Positions 1 to 4,475 of a stretch of DNA of 5,049 bases are shown piece after piece. The stretch comes from Caldisericota bacterium (GTDB lineage Bacteria > Caldisericota > Caldisericia > Cryosericales > Cryosericaceae). The position numbers and the translations under genes are program-made. The notes beneath the pieces are model-generated. The model was not told the origin of the DNA and did no database searches. It was given only the letters and a program-made list of their open reading frames with translations. The number at the start of each line of letters is the position of its first letter. Position 1 is the first letter of the stretch. Location of the stretch: contig JAPLGH010000076.1 in assembly GCA_026390285.1 (NCBI GenBank), forward strand, positions 1-5,049. The letters are read 5' to 3'.

Positions 1-470
1 ATGGAGCCCAATGCCATGGCAATGCGGTCTCGATCGTCTCTGGAACCAGCTTCACGAAGAACGTCAGTCCCAGAGCGACCAGCAGCATGCTCCATCAACA
101 GGAATCCGAGAGGACGGTTCTGGACATGGACAAGGGGCTTCGGCACGGGGATCTCTGTTCCATGCAGCAGTTTCAGCACGTCGTATTCGAGGGCGAGCTC
201 TTGCATGCGATAGGCTCCACGCGCGACCTTCAGCACAAATCGCTGTCCTGAAGTGTTCTGCAGCAACAGCACGAGACCACATCTGCCGTGGTGAGGCGAG
301 GACCTGCGCACCACCGGTCCAGTGACTGTCAGGACCTGAGTGGGAATCCGCAGAGTCATCGGATCCAGGCTCATCGGCGGCAGGCGTTCAGCGGGCGTGA
401 GCGCGCACGTCATGGACCTGATGCGTGGCTGTATGGACTCGGTCTTGCCTGAATCGAGGGCACGTTTCAT
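1..470 (-). CDS. APH-family small-molecule kinase, N-terminal part (runs off left edge)
   Basis: This reading frame is open from the ATG at 470 to the window edge and gives 156 residues with no stop. The family (APH / choline kinase fold) transfers the ATP gamma-phosphate to small molecules such as aminoglycosides, macrolides, sugars or amino-alcohols. The N-lobe is recognisable: strands around residues 46-54 and 65-71, then RFVLKVARG (77-85) whose Lys81 matches the ATP-binding lysine. A helix ELALEYDVLKLL (91-102) follows, with Glu95 as the likely salt-bridge partner. Next come IPVPKPL (107-113) and the hinge GFLLMEH (122-128). The catalytic HGD and metal-binding motifs would lie beyond the edge, so activity and substrate cannot be judged. 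The first 40 residues are not conserved-looking, so starts at Met20, Met33 or Met38 are possible. The ATG at 470 is chosen because the promoter sits directly on it, although no Shine-Dalgarno is present. By eye, third codon positions are somewhat less GC-rich than in the other genes. Confidence 0.8.
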   Translation of the reverse strand, partial: MKRALDSGKTESIQPRIRSMTCALTPAERLPPMSLDPMTLRIPTQVLTVTGPVVRRSSPHHGRCGLVLLLQNTSGQRFVLKVARGAYRMQELALEYDVLKLLHGTEIPVPKPLVHVQNRPLGFLLMEHAAGRSGTDVLREAGSRDDRDRIAMALGS

Positions 471-476
471 ATTTAC

Positions 477-504
477 ATCATACCATCATTGGTGTATTGA
501 ACAA
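477..504 (-). promoter_or_regulatory. Putative promoter of the APH-family kinase, possibly leaderless
   Basis: On the minus strand a -35-like TTGTTC (504-499) is followed, after 16 bases, by a -10-like TATGAT (482-477). Only six bases separate the -10 from the ATG at 470, so the expected transcription start falls on the start codon itself. There is no Shine-Dalgarno in between. This suggests either a leaderless mRNA or a start further downstream. The rest of the gap up to the permease stop (505-575) shows no hairpin with a T-run, so a terminator for the transporter operon was not found there. Confidence 0.5.
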
Positions 505-575
505 ACCACTCTGACACCACATTGGCGCCGGTGAACCCCTGCTGCTCCAGACGTCTGCCGGTGCCGTATTGCCCC

Positions 576-1367
576 CTACAGGTTCAGCTTTCGGTCCATC
601 AGCCAGGACGTCATCGCAAACGCCAGCACACCGAGCATGACAAACAACGACGGAGAGACCAGTGGAAACTGGACCGGCTGCGTCCCTAATCCAAGGAACG
701 GCAGGTTCCGCCAGGGGCTCAAGGTGAGGTGGACCCCCTCGAACAGTCGCATCTCGAGCAGTGTGCCCAGCTGAGCGCTCGCCCAGAGCACCGCGATGAC
801 GACAAGCGCAGAGAAGACGCTGCCGAGATGCTTCTTCGAGTTGGTGAGCGTCTTGCCAAACGTCACGCCGAAGAACATGATCGCCATGAAGCTGACGATC
901 ACGGCCAGGACGCCGAGGCACATCACCCAGTAGTCGCCGGTCAGCAGGAACCTGCCAACGTAGGGCCGTACCTGCTGAGAAAGTCCCGGGGCAAGGCACG
1001 CGAGCACGATGACACTGGTCATGCCACCCAGCAAGGTCACGAGCGTATCGAAAACAAGCAGGACGATCCGCGAGCCCAGGACCTCTGCTCCGCGGAGCGG
1101 CAAGCTGAAGACAAGGTACCCGGTATCTCCATAGAGGTCCTGCGTATAGGTGACGATGTTGATGACCGTCATGGCCGCATAGAACAGGACCCAGAAGAAG
1201 GCCATCGTCAGCGGGACGCCCATGGAGATCGGCGCCGACTGTACAGGATTGTCCCGCATTCCGATGAAGCGCGTCGCCTGATACAGTGTCAGCGCACACA
1301 TCGTGATGAGTCCGATCGTGTACAGGAGTCTGCGGCCCCTGAGCTGATACCTAACGAGTTTCCACAT
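576..1367 (-). CDS. ABC-2-type transporter permease of a YtrA-regulated exporter
   Basis: The 263-residue protein looks like the membrane half of an ABC exporter. About six hydrophobic helices are visible, near residues 13-33, 52-74, 100-122, 146-168, 183-203 and 238-256. Between helices 2 and 3 is a segment with GYLVFSLPLRGAEVLGSR, which resembles the 'tlPvs..ei..sK' coupling region of ABC-2 permeases. The C-terminus ends in the basic stretch MDRKLNL. The start at 1367 is fixed by a perfect AAGGAGGT at 1383-1376, eight bases upstream and inside the end of the ATPase gene, which it overlaps by 17 bases. The reading frame continues open upstream of this start to 1808, but there it only mirrors the ATPase gene. 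The substrate is unknown; in Firmicutes, related YtrA-controlled systems respond to cell-wall antibiotics, which is only a family analogy here. The protein should pair with the adjacent ATPase. Confidence 0.85.
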   Translation of the reverse strand: MWKLVRYQLRGRRLLYTIGLITMCALTLYQATRFIGMRDNPVQSAPISMGVPLTMAFFWVLFYAAMTVINIVTYTQDLYGDTGYLVFSLPLRGAEVLGSRIVLLVFDTLVTLLGGMTSVIVLACLAPGLSQQVRPYVGRFLLTGDYWVMCLGVLAVIVSFMAIMFFGVTFGKTLTNSKKHLGSVFSALVVIAVLWASAQLGTLLEMRLFEGVHLTLSPWRNLPFLGLGTQPVQFPLVSPSLFVMLGVLAFAMTSWLMDRKLNL

Positions 1368-2061
1368 GTCCGTAGACCTCCTTGTAAATGTCCTCGATCG
1401 ACGCACCTCGCCTGGTACGCAATTTCTCAGCCTCTCCGGACAGGACCACGCAGCCCCTGTCCAGAAACACGACATCGTCGAAGAAGCGCTCGACATCGGC
1501 GACCATCTGCGTCGACAGGACCATCGAGCAGTCCGTACGGAAGTTGGCGACCAGTGCGTCCAGCACTTGACTGCGTGCAAGCGGGTCCAGCCCGCCAAAG
1601 GGCTCGTCCAGGACGTACAGCCGTGCCCTGCGCGAGAAGACCAGCGACAGCCTCGCCTTCTCGACCATCCCCTTGGACAGCGAACCGATCTTCTGGCCGG
1701 AAGAGAGGTCCATGATGTCAAGCAGCTCCTGGAAGCGTTTGCGATCAAAATCACTGAAAAAGTCCGCATAGAAGTCGCCCGCCTCGCCGACCGACATCCA
1801 CCGGTCAAGATGGTTCACGTCCGGCAGAAACGAGACAATTGCCTTGGTTGCGACGCCCGGAGCCATACCATCCACAAGGACACTCCCCGACGTTGGCGAT
1901 ACCAGGCCCGCGAGAATCTTCATGAGCGTCGTCTTGCCACTGCCGTTGGGACCGAGAAGTCCCATAATATGCCCTTCGGGAACATCCAGCGTGACGTCGG
2001 ACAGTGCCGTCGTCGTAATATAGCGCTTCGTGAGGTCACTGATCTCCACCAGCATGCTCAT
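1351..2061 (-). CDS. ABC transporter ATP-binding protein, YtrB/BcrA-like
   Basis: This 236-residue ATPase is complete and of normal length for a single nucleotide-binding domain. Walker A is GPNGSGKTT (37-45), the signature loop is LSKGM (128-132) in place of LSGGQ, and Walker B is LYVLDEP (148-154) followed by the D-loop GGLD (156-159). The Q-loop position reads FLPD (78-81), so Asp replaces the usual Gln; Glu or Asp there is seen in this exporter subfamily. The switch-loop position reads LSTQMV (182-187), with Gln185 where most ABC ATPases have His. It should form a dimer that powers the downstream permease at the inner face of the membrane. The start ATG (2061) overlaps the regulator stop as ATGA, and an AAGGAG sits at 2072-2067, five bases upstream. 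A second ATG two codons downstream is less well spaced. Confidence 0.92.
   Translation of the reverse strand: MSMLVEISDLTKRYITTTALSDVTLDVPEGHIMGLLGPNGSGKTTLMKILAGLVSPTSGSVLVDGMAPGVATKAIVSFLPDVNHLDRWMSVGEAGDFYADFFSDFDRKRFQELLDIMDLSSGQKIGSLSKGMVEKARLSLVFSRRARLYVLDEPFGGLDPLARSQVLDALVANFRTDCSMVLSTQMVADVERFFDDVVFLDRGCVVLSGEAEKLRTRRGASIEDIYKEVYGHVETR
1376..1383 (-). promoter_or_regulatory. Ribosome binding site of the permease, inside the ATPase gene
   Basis: AAGGAGGT on the minus strand is a full match to the anti-Shine-Dalgarno consensus, eight bases before the permease ATG. It is embedded in the codons near the ATPase C-terminus (KEV). It decides the permease start and indicates that translation is initiated independently, not only by coupling. 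Confidence 0.75.
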
Positions 2062-2423
2062 GTCGTCTCCTTCCTGGCTGTTTCTGCCGCCATCGTCGCT
2101 ATCTCCTCCGGTCCATACCCCAGCGAGCGCATTCCCGCAACATACCTTGCCACGATGTCGCGTGCAAGTCCTTGCCGCAGCAGATCGACGGTGTGGTAGT
2201 CGCCAGCTACGAAGGTCCCCATGCCGCGCTGTGTCGCAACATATCCTTCGCGCTCTAGCTCGAGGTAGGCTTTCTGTACTGTGTTCGGGTTCACGACGAC
2301 CTGCCGGGCGAGGTCGCGAACTGACGGCAGCTGTTGCTCAACCTTCAGCTCGCCAGTAGCGATCCACTTCTTGATCAGGTCCATGATCTGTGCGTAGATG
2401 GGAGCCCTGTCATCAAACTCCAT
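2058..2423 (-). CDS. GntR-family transcriptional regulator, YtrA subfamily
   Basis: The 121-residue protein has the short two-part layout of the YtrA subfamily. An N-terminal winged helix-turn-helix covers about residues 8-75, followed by only about 45 residues of helical dimerisation tail and no large ligand domain. Recognisable elements are PIYAQI (8-13), LPSVRDLA (32-39), NPNTVQKAY (45-53), LEREGYV (56-62) and RGMGTFV (66-72), the typical GntR sequence from helix 2 through the wing. The start at 2423 is preferred over the in-frame ATG at 2453 because GGAGG lies six bases upstream and family members begin just before the 'PIYxQI' motif. The gene is first in the operon with the ATPase and permease (ATGA overlap), so it most likely represses its own operon. 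The inducer cannot be inferred. Confidence 0.93.
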   Translation of the reverse strand: MEFDDRAPIYAQIMDLIKKWIATGELKVEQQLPSVRDLARQVVVNPNTVQKAYLELEREGYVATQRGMGTFVAGDYHTVDLLRQGLARDIVARYVAGMRSLGYGPEEIATMAAETARKETT

Positions 2424-2429
2424 GTCGCG

Positions 2430-2434
2430 CCTCC
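2430..2434 (-). promoter_or_regulatory. Ribosome binding site deciding the GntR start
   Basis: GGAGG on the minus strand is six bases before the ATG at 2423. This supports the 121-residue form and argues against the in-frame ATG at 2453, which would add ten mostly basic residues. Confidence 0.7.
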
Positions 2435-2469
2435 GCCATCCCTTGGACGGCATTCTGTCATCTATCGTC

Positions 2470-2494
2470 CTAGTACACTACTAACCTAATACAC
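2470..2494 (-). repeat. Tandem GTGTAYTAG repeat, candidate GntR operator
   Basis: On the minus strand GTGTATTAG (2494-2486) and GTGTACTAG (2478-2470) match at eight of nine bases and are repeated with a 16-base period. The second copy lies in TAGTGTACTA (2480-2471), which has 4-base inverted arms TAGT/ACTA. The pair straddles the -10 candidate and the expected start of the regulator operon, the usual place for a self-repressing GntR protein. That it is the operator is inference from position and repetition. Confidence 0.5.
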
Positions 2495-2510
2495 ATGACC
2501 ATAATGTCAA
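2483..2510 (-). promoter_or_regulatory. Putative promoter of the GntR-ABC operon
   Basis: A consensus -35 TTGACA (2510-2505, minus strand) is followed after 16 bases by a weaker -10 candidate TAGGTT (2488-2483). The predicted transcript would start about 2476 and have a leader of roughly 50 bases before the regulator ATG. Repeats that could bind the regulator overlap the -10 and the expected start. Confidence 0.55.
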
Positions 2511-2561
2511 GAGAATGGCCGCGACGGCCAGCCGCAACGTCACCATACACCGACTCAGCCC

Positions 2562-2583
2562 CCGACATAGTTCTGCATGTCGG
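2562..2583. repeat. Inverted repeat CCGACAT-N8-ATGTCGG upstream of the flavoprotein promoter
   Basis: A perfect 7-base inverted repeat with an 8-base spacer ends 16 bases before the -35 of the flavoprotein gene. A dyad here could be a regulator binding site. A repeat of this size is expected by chance once or twice in a window like this, so the support is mainly its position. A smaller GGCCG-CGA-CGGCC hairpin lies nearby at 2517-2529. Confidence 0.35.
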
Positions 2584-2599
2584 TCCAGCTCCGCGGCCC

Positions 2600-2627
2600 G
2601 TGACGGCTACGGAGTTTTTCATATACT
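2600..2627 (+). promoter_or_regulatory. Putative promoter of the flavoprotein-DUF952 operon
   Basis: A -35-like GTGACG (2600-2605) and a -10 TATACT (2622-2627) are separated by 16 bases. The predicted transcription start near 2634 leaves a leader of about 27 bases containing the Shine-Dalgarno. A GTG in frame with the gene lies right at this predicted start, but the ATG at 2661 has much better initiation signals. Confidence 0.5.
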
Positions 2628-2650
2628 GTTCGCGTGCCCGTGAAGGGGCA

Positions 2651-2656
2651 GGGAGG
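2651..2656 (+). promoter_or_regulatory. Ribosome binding site deciding the flavoprotein start
   Basis: GGGAGG lies four bases before the ATG at 2661 (slightly more if counted from the AGGAA register). It favours this ATG over the in-frame GTG at 2634, which has no such site. Confidence 0.65.
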
Positions 2657-2660
2657 AACC

Positions 2661-3158
2661 ATGGGAGCGACCGAGGGACCAAGGCGAAGGAAAGAGCGCG
2701 AGGTGACGGACACCAAAGTCATCCGGCGCATCCTGGGACGTGCCACGCTGTGCCGTGTCGCGATGGTGGATGGGAGCGAGCCGTACCTGGTCCCAATGAA
2801 CTGCGGCTGGGATGGCCAACATCTGCTTCTCCACGCGGCGGTCCAAGGCAGGAAGGTGGACATCCTGCGCGCCAATCCACGCGTGTGCGTCGAGGTCGAC
2901 GAGGACATCCAGATTGTGACCGGTGCGACGGGCGAGGAGTGCACTGCGAACTATGTCACCGTCATCGGAGCCGGCACCGTGTCATTCGTCCTCGACCCCC
3001 TAGTCAAGGCCCGGGACCTGAATGTCATCGTCCGTCAGTGCCATCCTGGCGTCTCCGAAGAGATCTTCCCCGACGAAGCCCTGTCCTGTATCGTAGTGCT
3101 GGAAGTCCAATTCGACCATCTCACGTGCAAGGCGAAGGGGACGGCACCCCGATCATAA
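2661..3158 (+). CDS. Pyridoxamine 5'-phosphate oxidase family protein, NimA-like
   Basis: This 165-residue protein belongs to the flavin-binding split-barrel superfamily, in the group that includes the nitroimidazole resistance proteins (Nim). Members usually bind FMN or a related cofactor as dimers in the cytoplasm, and most have no proven substrate. Visible family marks are the opening REVTD (13-17), the helix and first strand ILGRATLCRVAMVDG (24-38), PYLVPMNCGWDG (41-52), LLLHAAVQGRK (55-65) and NPRVCVEVDED (72-82). His58 and Arg64-Lys65 in the third block correspond to the conserved 'YFHsA.eGrK' region. A final strand VIGAGTVSFV follows at about 104-113. Full length for the family, with no truncation. 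It is divergent from the GntR operon and is probably co-transcribed with the DUF952 gene 31 bases downstream. Resistance to nitro-drugs should not be assumed. Confidence 0.88.
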   Translation: MGATEGPRRRKEREVTDTKVIRRILGRATLCRVAMVDGSEPYLVPMNCGWDGQHLLLHAAVQGRKVDILRANPRVCVEVDEDIQIVTGATGEECTANYVTVIGAGTVSFVLDPLVKARDLNVIVRQCHPGVSEEIFPDEALSCIVVLEVQFDHLTCKAKGTAPRS

Positions 3159-3189
3159 TGAGACATTCCTGACTAGAGGAAGAAACGCC

Positions 3190-3555
3190 ATGATCTATCA
3201 CACCGAAACTGAAGACCTATGGCAGCAGGCGCTGCTCGCAGGCGAATACATCCCCGAAAGCTTCGAAAGCGACGGCTTCATCCACTGTTCAGCACTAGAA
3301 CAGATCACGGACGTTGCAGACCGTCACTACCATGGCCGGCACGGGCTGCTACTCCTGTGCATCAGCCAGAAGCTGCTCGACGCGGAAACGCTGTGGGAAC
3401 CGTCCGACGGGCTCTACTATCCCCACATCTACGGCTCTCTCAACACGTCCGCCGTCGTGGCGGCGGTCCCCTTCCCATGTGGCAGCGACGGCACATTCCA
3501 GCTGCCGGCGAACATGCCCGAGGACACGGACGACTTTCCAGCCGGAGACCCCTAG
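3190..3555 (+). CDS. DUF952 domain protein
   Basis: The 121-residue protein is a single DUF952 domain of normal length. Family hallmarks are IYHTETEDLW (2-11), GEYIPESFESDGFIHCS (18-34), the strand GLLLLCI (52-58) with a following LWEPSD (68-73), PHIYGSLN (78-85), and the terminal dG.F.LP pattern (DGTFQLP, 102-108). His32, Ser34, His79 and Tyr81 are the obvious conserved polar residues and may line an active site. The biochemical function of the family is not established; I recall proposals of an ADP-ribosyltransferase-like fold but cannot confirm them from this sequence. A GAGGA nine bases upstream of the ATG supports the start. The last dozen residues are acidic and look like a non-conserved tail. 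It follows the NimA-like gene closely and is probably translated from the same mRNA. Confidence 0.9.
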   Translation: MIYHTETEDLWQQALLAGEYIPESFESDGFIHCSALEQITDVADRHYHGRHGLLLLCISQKLLDAETLWEPSDGLYYPHIYGSLNTSAVVAAVPFPCGSDGTFQLPANMPEDTDDFPAGDP

Positions 3556-3636
3556 ACCAGCGGTAGTCCCGCCATTCCTCCAATCCATTTCCTGTTGAGG
3601 TCACAGTACCAGCCCATGCTACAAGGGCCGTCCTCC

Positions 3637-3720
3637 GTCATTCCCGCATGGTTCGGTCATTCCCCCCCGAGCCCTTTTGTTCAAGGCGAGGGGTGCTCTC
3701 GGCGCAGGCGGGAATCCAGT
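3637..3720. repeat. Degenerate GTCATTCCCGC / GCGGGAATCCAGT dispersed palindromic repeat
   Basis: GTCATTCCCGC (3637-3647) and a second, altered copy GTCATTCCCCCC (3656-3667) face a right arm GCAGGCGGGAATCCAGT (3704-3720). ATTCCCGC (3640-3647) pairs perfectly with GCGGGAAT (3708-3715), and an inner imperfect hairpin lies at about 3669-3702. These arms match a repeat type found scattered in the intergenic regions of many bacteria, where the complete element is a compact hairpin. Here the two arms are pulled apart by about 60 bases and the left arm is doubled, so it looks like a decayed or rearranged copy. It has no coding capacity. Confidence 0.65.
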
Positions 3721-3744
3721 CCCCGGAGCAGCAAGCCGCGAGAA

Positions 3745-3803
3745 TGTTACACTTTTGGAACCGTCTCGAAATGTTACAACAACTACGACTGTCCCCTGTT
3801 ACA
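3745..3803 (+). repeat. Three direct TGTTACA repeats upstream of lemA promoter
   Basis: TGTTACA occurs exactly at 3745-3751, 3772-3778 and 3797-3803, with starts 27 and 25 bases apart. The first two copies are preceded by the similar GAATGTTACA and AAATGTTACA; the first and third continue into CTTTT and AAAAG. The array ends eight bases before the lemA -35. It may be a set of regulator sites on one face of the helix (about 2.5 turns apart) or the iterated end of a lost insertion sequence. The sequence does not decide between them. Confidence 0.5.
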
Positions 3804-3810
3804 AAAGTAC

Positions 3811-3839
3811 TTGTGCTGCTGAGCGGTTTTCTCTACACT
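3811..3839 (+). promoter_or_regulatory. Putative promoter of the lemA operon
   Basis: A -35-like TTGTGC (3811-3816) and a -10-like TACACT (3834-3839) are separated by 17 bases. The predicted transcript starts near 3846 and carries a leader of about 60 bases up to the lemA start. Confidence 0.5.
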
Positions 3840-3904
3840 ATGGACAGGCGCCCCGCAGTATTGGGCGACACCGTATTTCCGCTATCGATAAAAGGAGGAA
3901 CACG

Positions 3905-4465
3905 ATGCCTTGGTTGATTGTTCTTGGAGTCATTGCTCTTATCGCCGTCTGGCTCATCGGCATCTACAACCAGCTCGTCCGCAAGCGCACGATGAAGGAC
4001 GAAGCCTGGTCGGGCATGGATGTCCAGCTGAAACGCCGCTATGACCTTATCCCGAACCTGGTCGAGACGGTCAAGGGGTTCGCCGGGCACGAGGAGAAGG
4101 TTTTCACCGAGGTCACCGAGATGCGCTCCCGCGCTATGGGTGCAACCGGCGTCGCCGACAAAGCCGCGGCCGAGAATCAGCTGAACGCGACCCTGAAGAC
4201 TCTGTTCGCCGTCGCAGAAGCATACCCTGAACTCAAGTCCAACACGAACTTCCTGGACCTGCAGGCGAAGCTCGCAGACCTCGAGGACCAGATCCAGATG
4301 GCACGCCGGTACTACAATGGCACGGTGCGTGACTACAACATCCTGTGCGAGACATTTCCGTCCGTCTTCGTTGCGAACATGTTCGGTTTCAAGGAAGCTG
4401 AGTTCTTCGAGCTGAACGGCGCCGAAGAGCGCGAATCACCGAAGGTCTCGTTCAACAACAAGTAG
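3905..4465 (+). CDS. lemA: LemA family membrane protein
   Basis: The 186-residue protein has the standard LemA layout and length. One N-terminal membrane helix (about residues 3-20) is followed by YNQLV (21-25) and a long helical bundle. Conserved LemA segments are QLKRRYDLIPNLVETVKGFAGHE (41-63), AVAEAYPELKSN (102-113), the LEDQIQMARRYYNGTVRDYN block (126-145), and the C-terminal PKVSF. The start at 3905 has AAGGAGG (3892-3898) six bases upstream. The frame is open further upstream to 3677, but that part crosses the promoter and repeats and shows no LemA resemblance. LemA proteins have no agreed molecular function; they often stand next to a DUF2207 or TPM-domain protein, as here, and are suspected of a role in the cell envelope. 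The next gene starts 10 bases downstream, so the two form an operon. Confidence 0.95.
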   Translation: MPWLIVLGVIALIAVWLIGIYNQLVRKRTMKDEAWSGMDVQLKRRYDLIPNLVETVKGFAGHEEKVFTEVTEMRSRAMGATGVADKAAAENQLNATLKTLFAVAEAYPELKSNTNFLDLQAKLADLEDQIQMARRYYNGTVRDYNILCETFPSVFVANMFGFKEAEFFELNGAEERESPKVSFNNK

Positions 4466-4475
4466 TAGTCCATTC

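Larger units (their letters stand above)
3556..3904. other. Non-coding gap between DUF952 and lemA
   Basis: These 349 bases contain no convincing gene. Short open frames here lack start signals and family resemblance. The gap holds a degenerate palindromic repeat (3637-3720), three TGTTACA repeats (3745-3803) and the lemA promoter (3811-3839). No hairpin followed by a T-run was seen after the DUF952 stop, so the end of that transcript is unclear. Confidence 0.6.

Noticed and set aside
548..557. Perfect 10-base palindrome CAGACGTCTG after the permease stop
   Set aside because: A 10-base palindrome is expected several times by chance in 5 kb, there is no T-run, and it does not look like a terminator.
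478..1299. Minus-strand open frame overlapping the permease in another frame
   Set aside because: The permease frame has membrane helices, an ideal ribosome site and a partner ATPase; this frame is Cys/His/Arg-rich without family resemblance.
729..1715. Long plus-strand open frame of 328 codons opposite the ABC genes
   Set aside because: It is antisense to clear ATPase and permease genes, has a highly charged, repetitive Arg/His/Asp-rich composition typical of shadow frames in GC-rich DNA, and resembles no family.
1368..1808. N-terminal extension of the permease frame
   Set aside because: The extension is the ATPase gene read in the wrong frame; the ATG at 1367 has a perfect AAGGAGGT.
1366..2199. 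Plus-strand open frame of 277 codons opposite the ATPase and regulator
   Set aside because: It mirrors two well-supported genes on the other strand and has no recognisable domain or ribosome site.
3677..3904. N-terminal extension of lemA by 76 codons
   Set aside because: It would cross the palindromic repeat, the TGTTACA array and the promoter, and would bury the N-terminal membrane helix expected at the LemA start.
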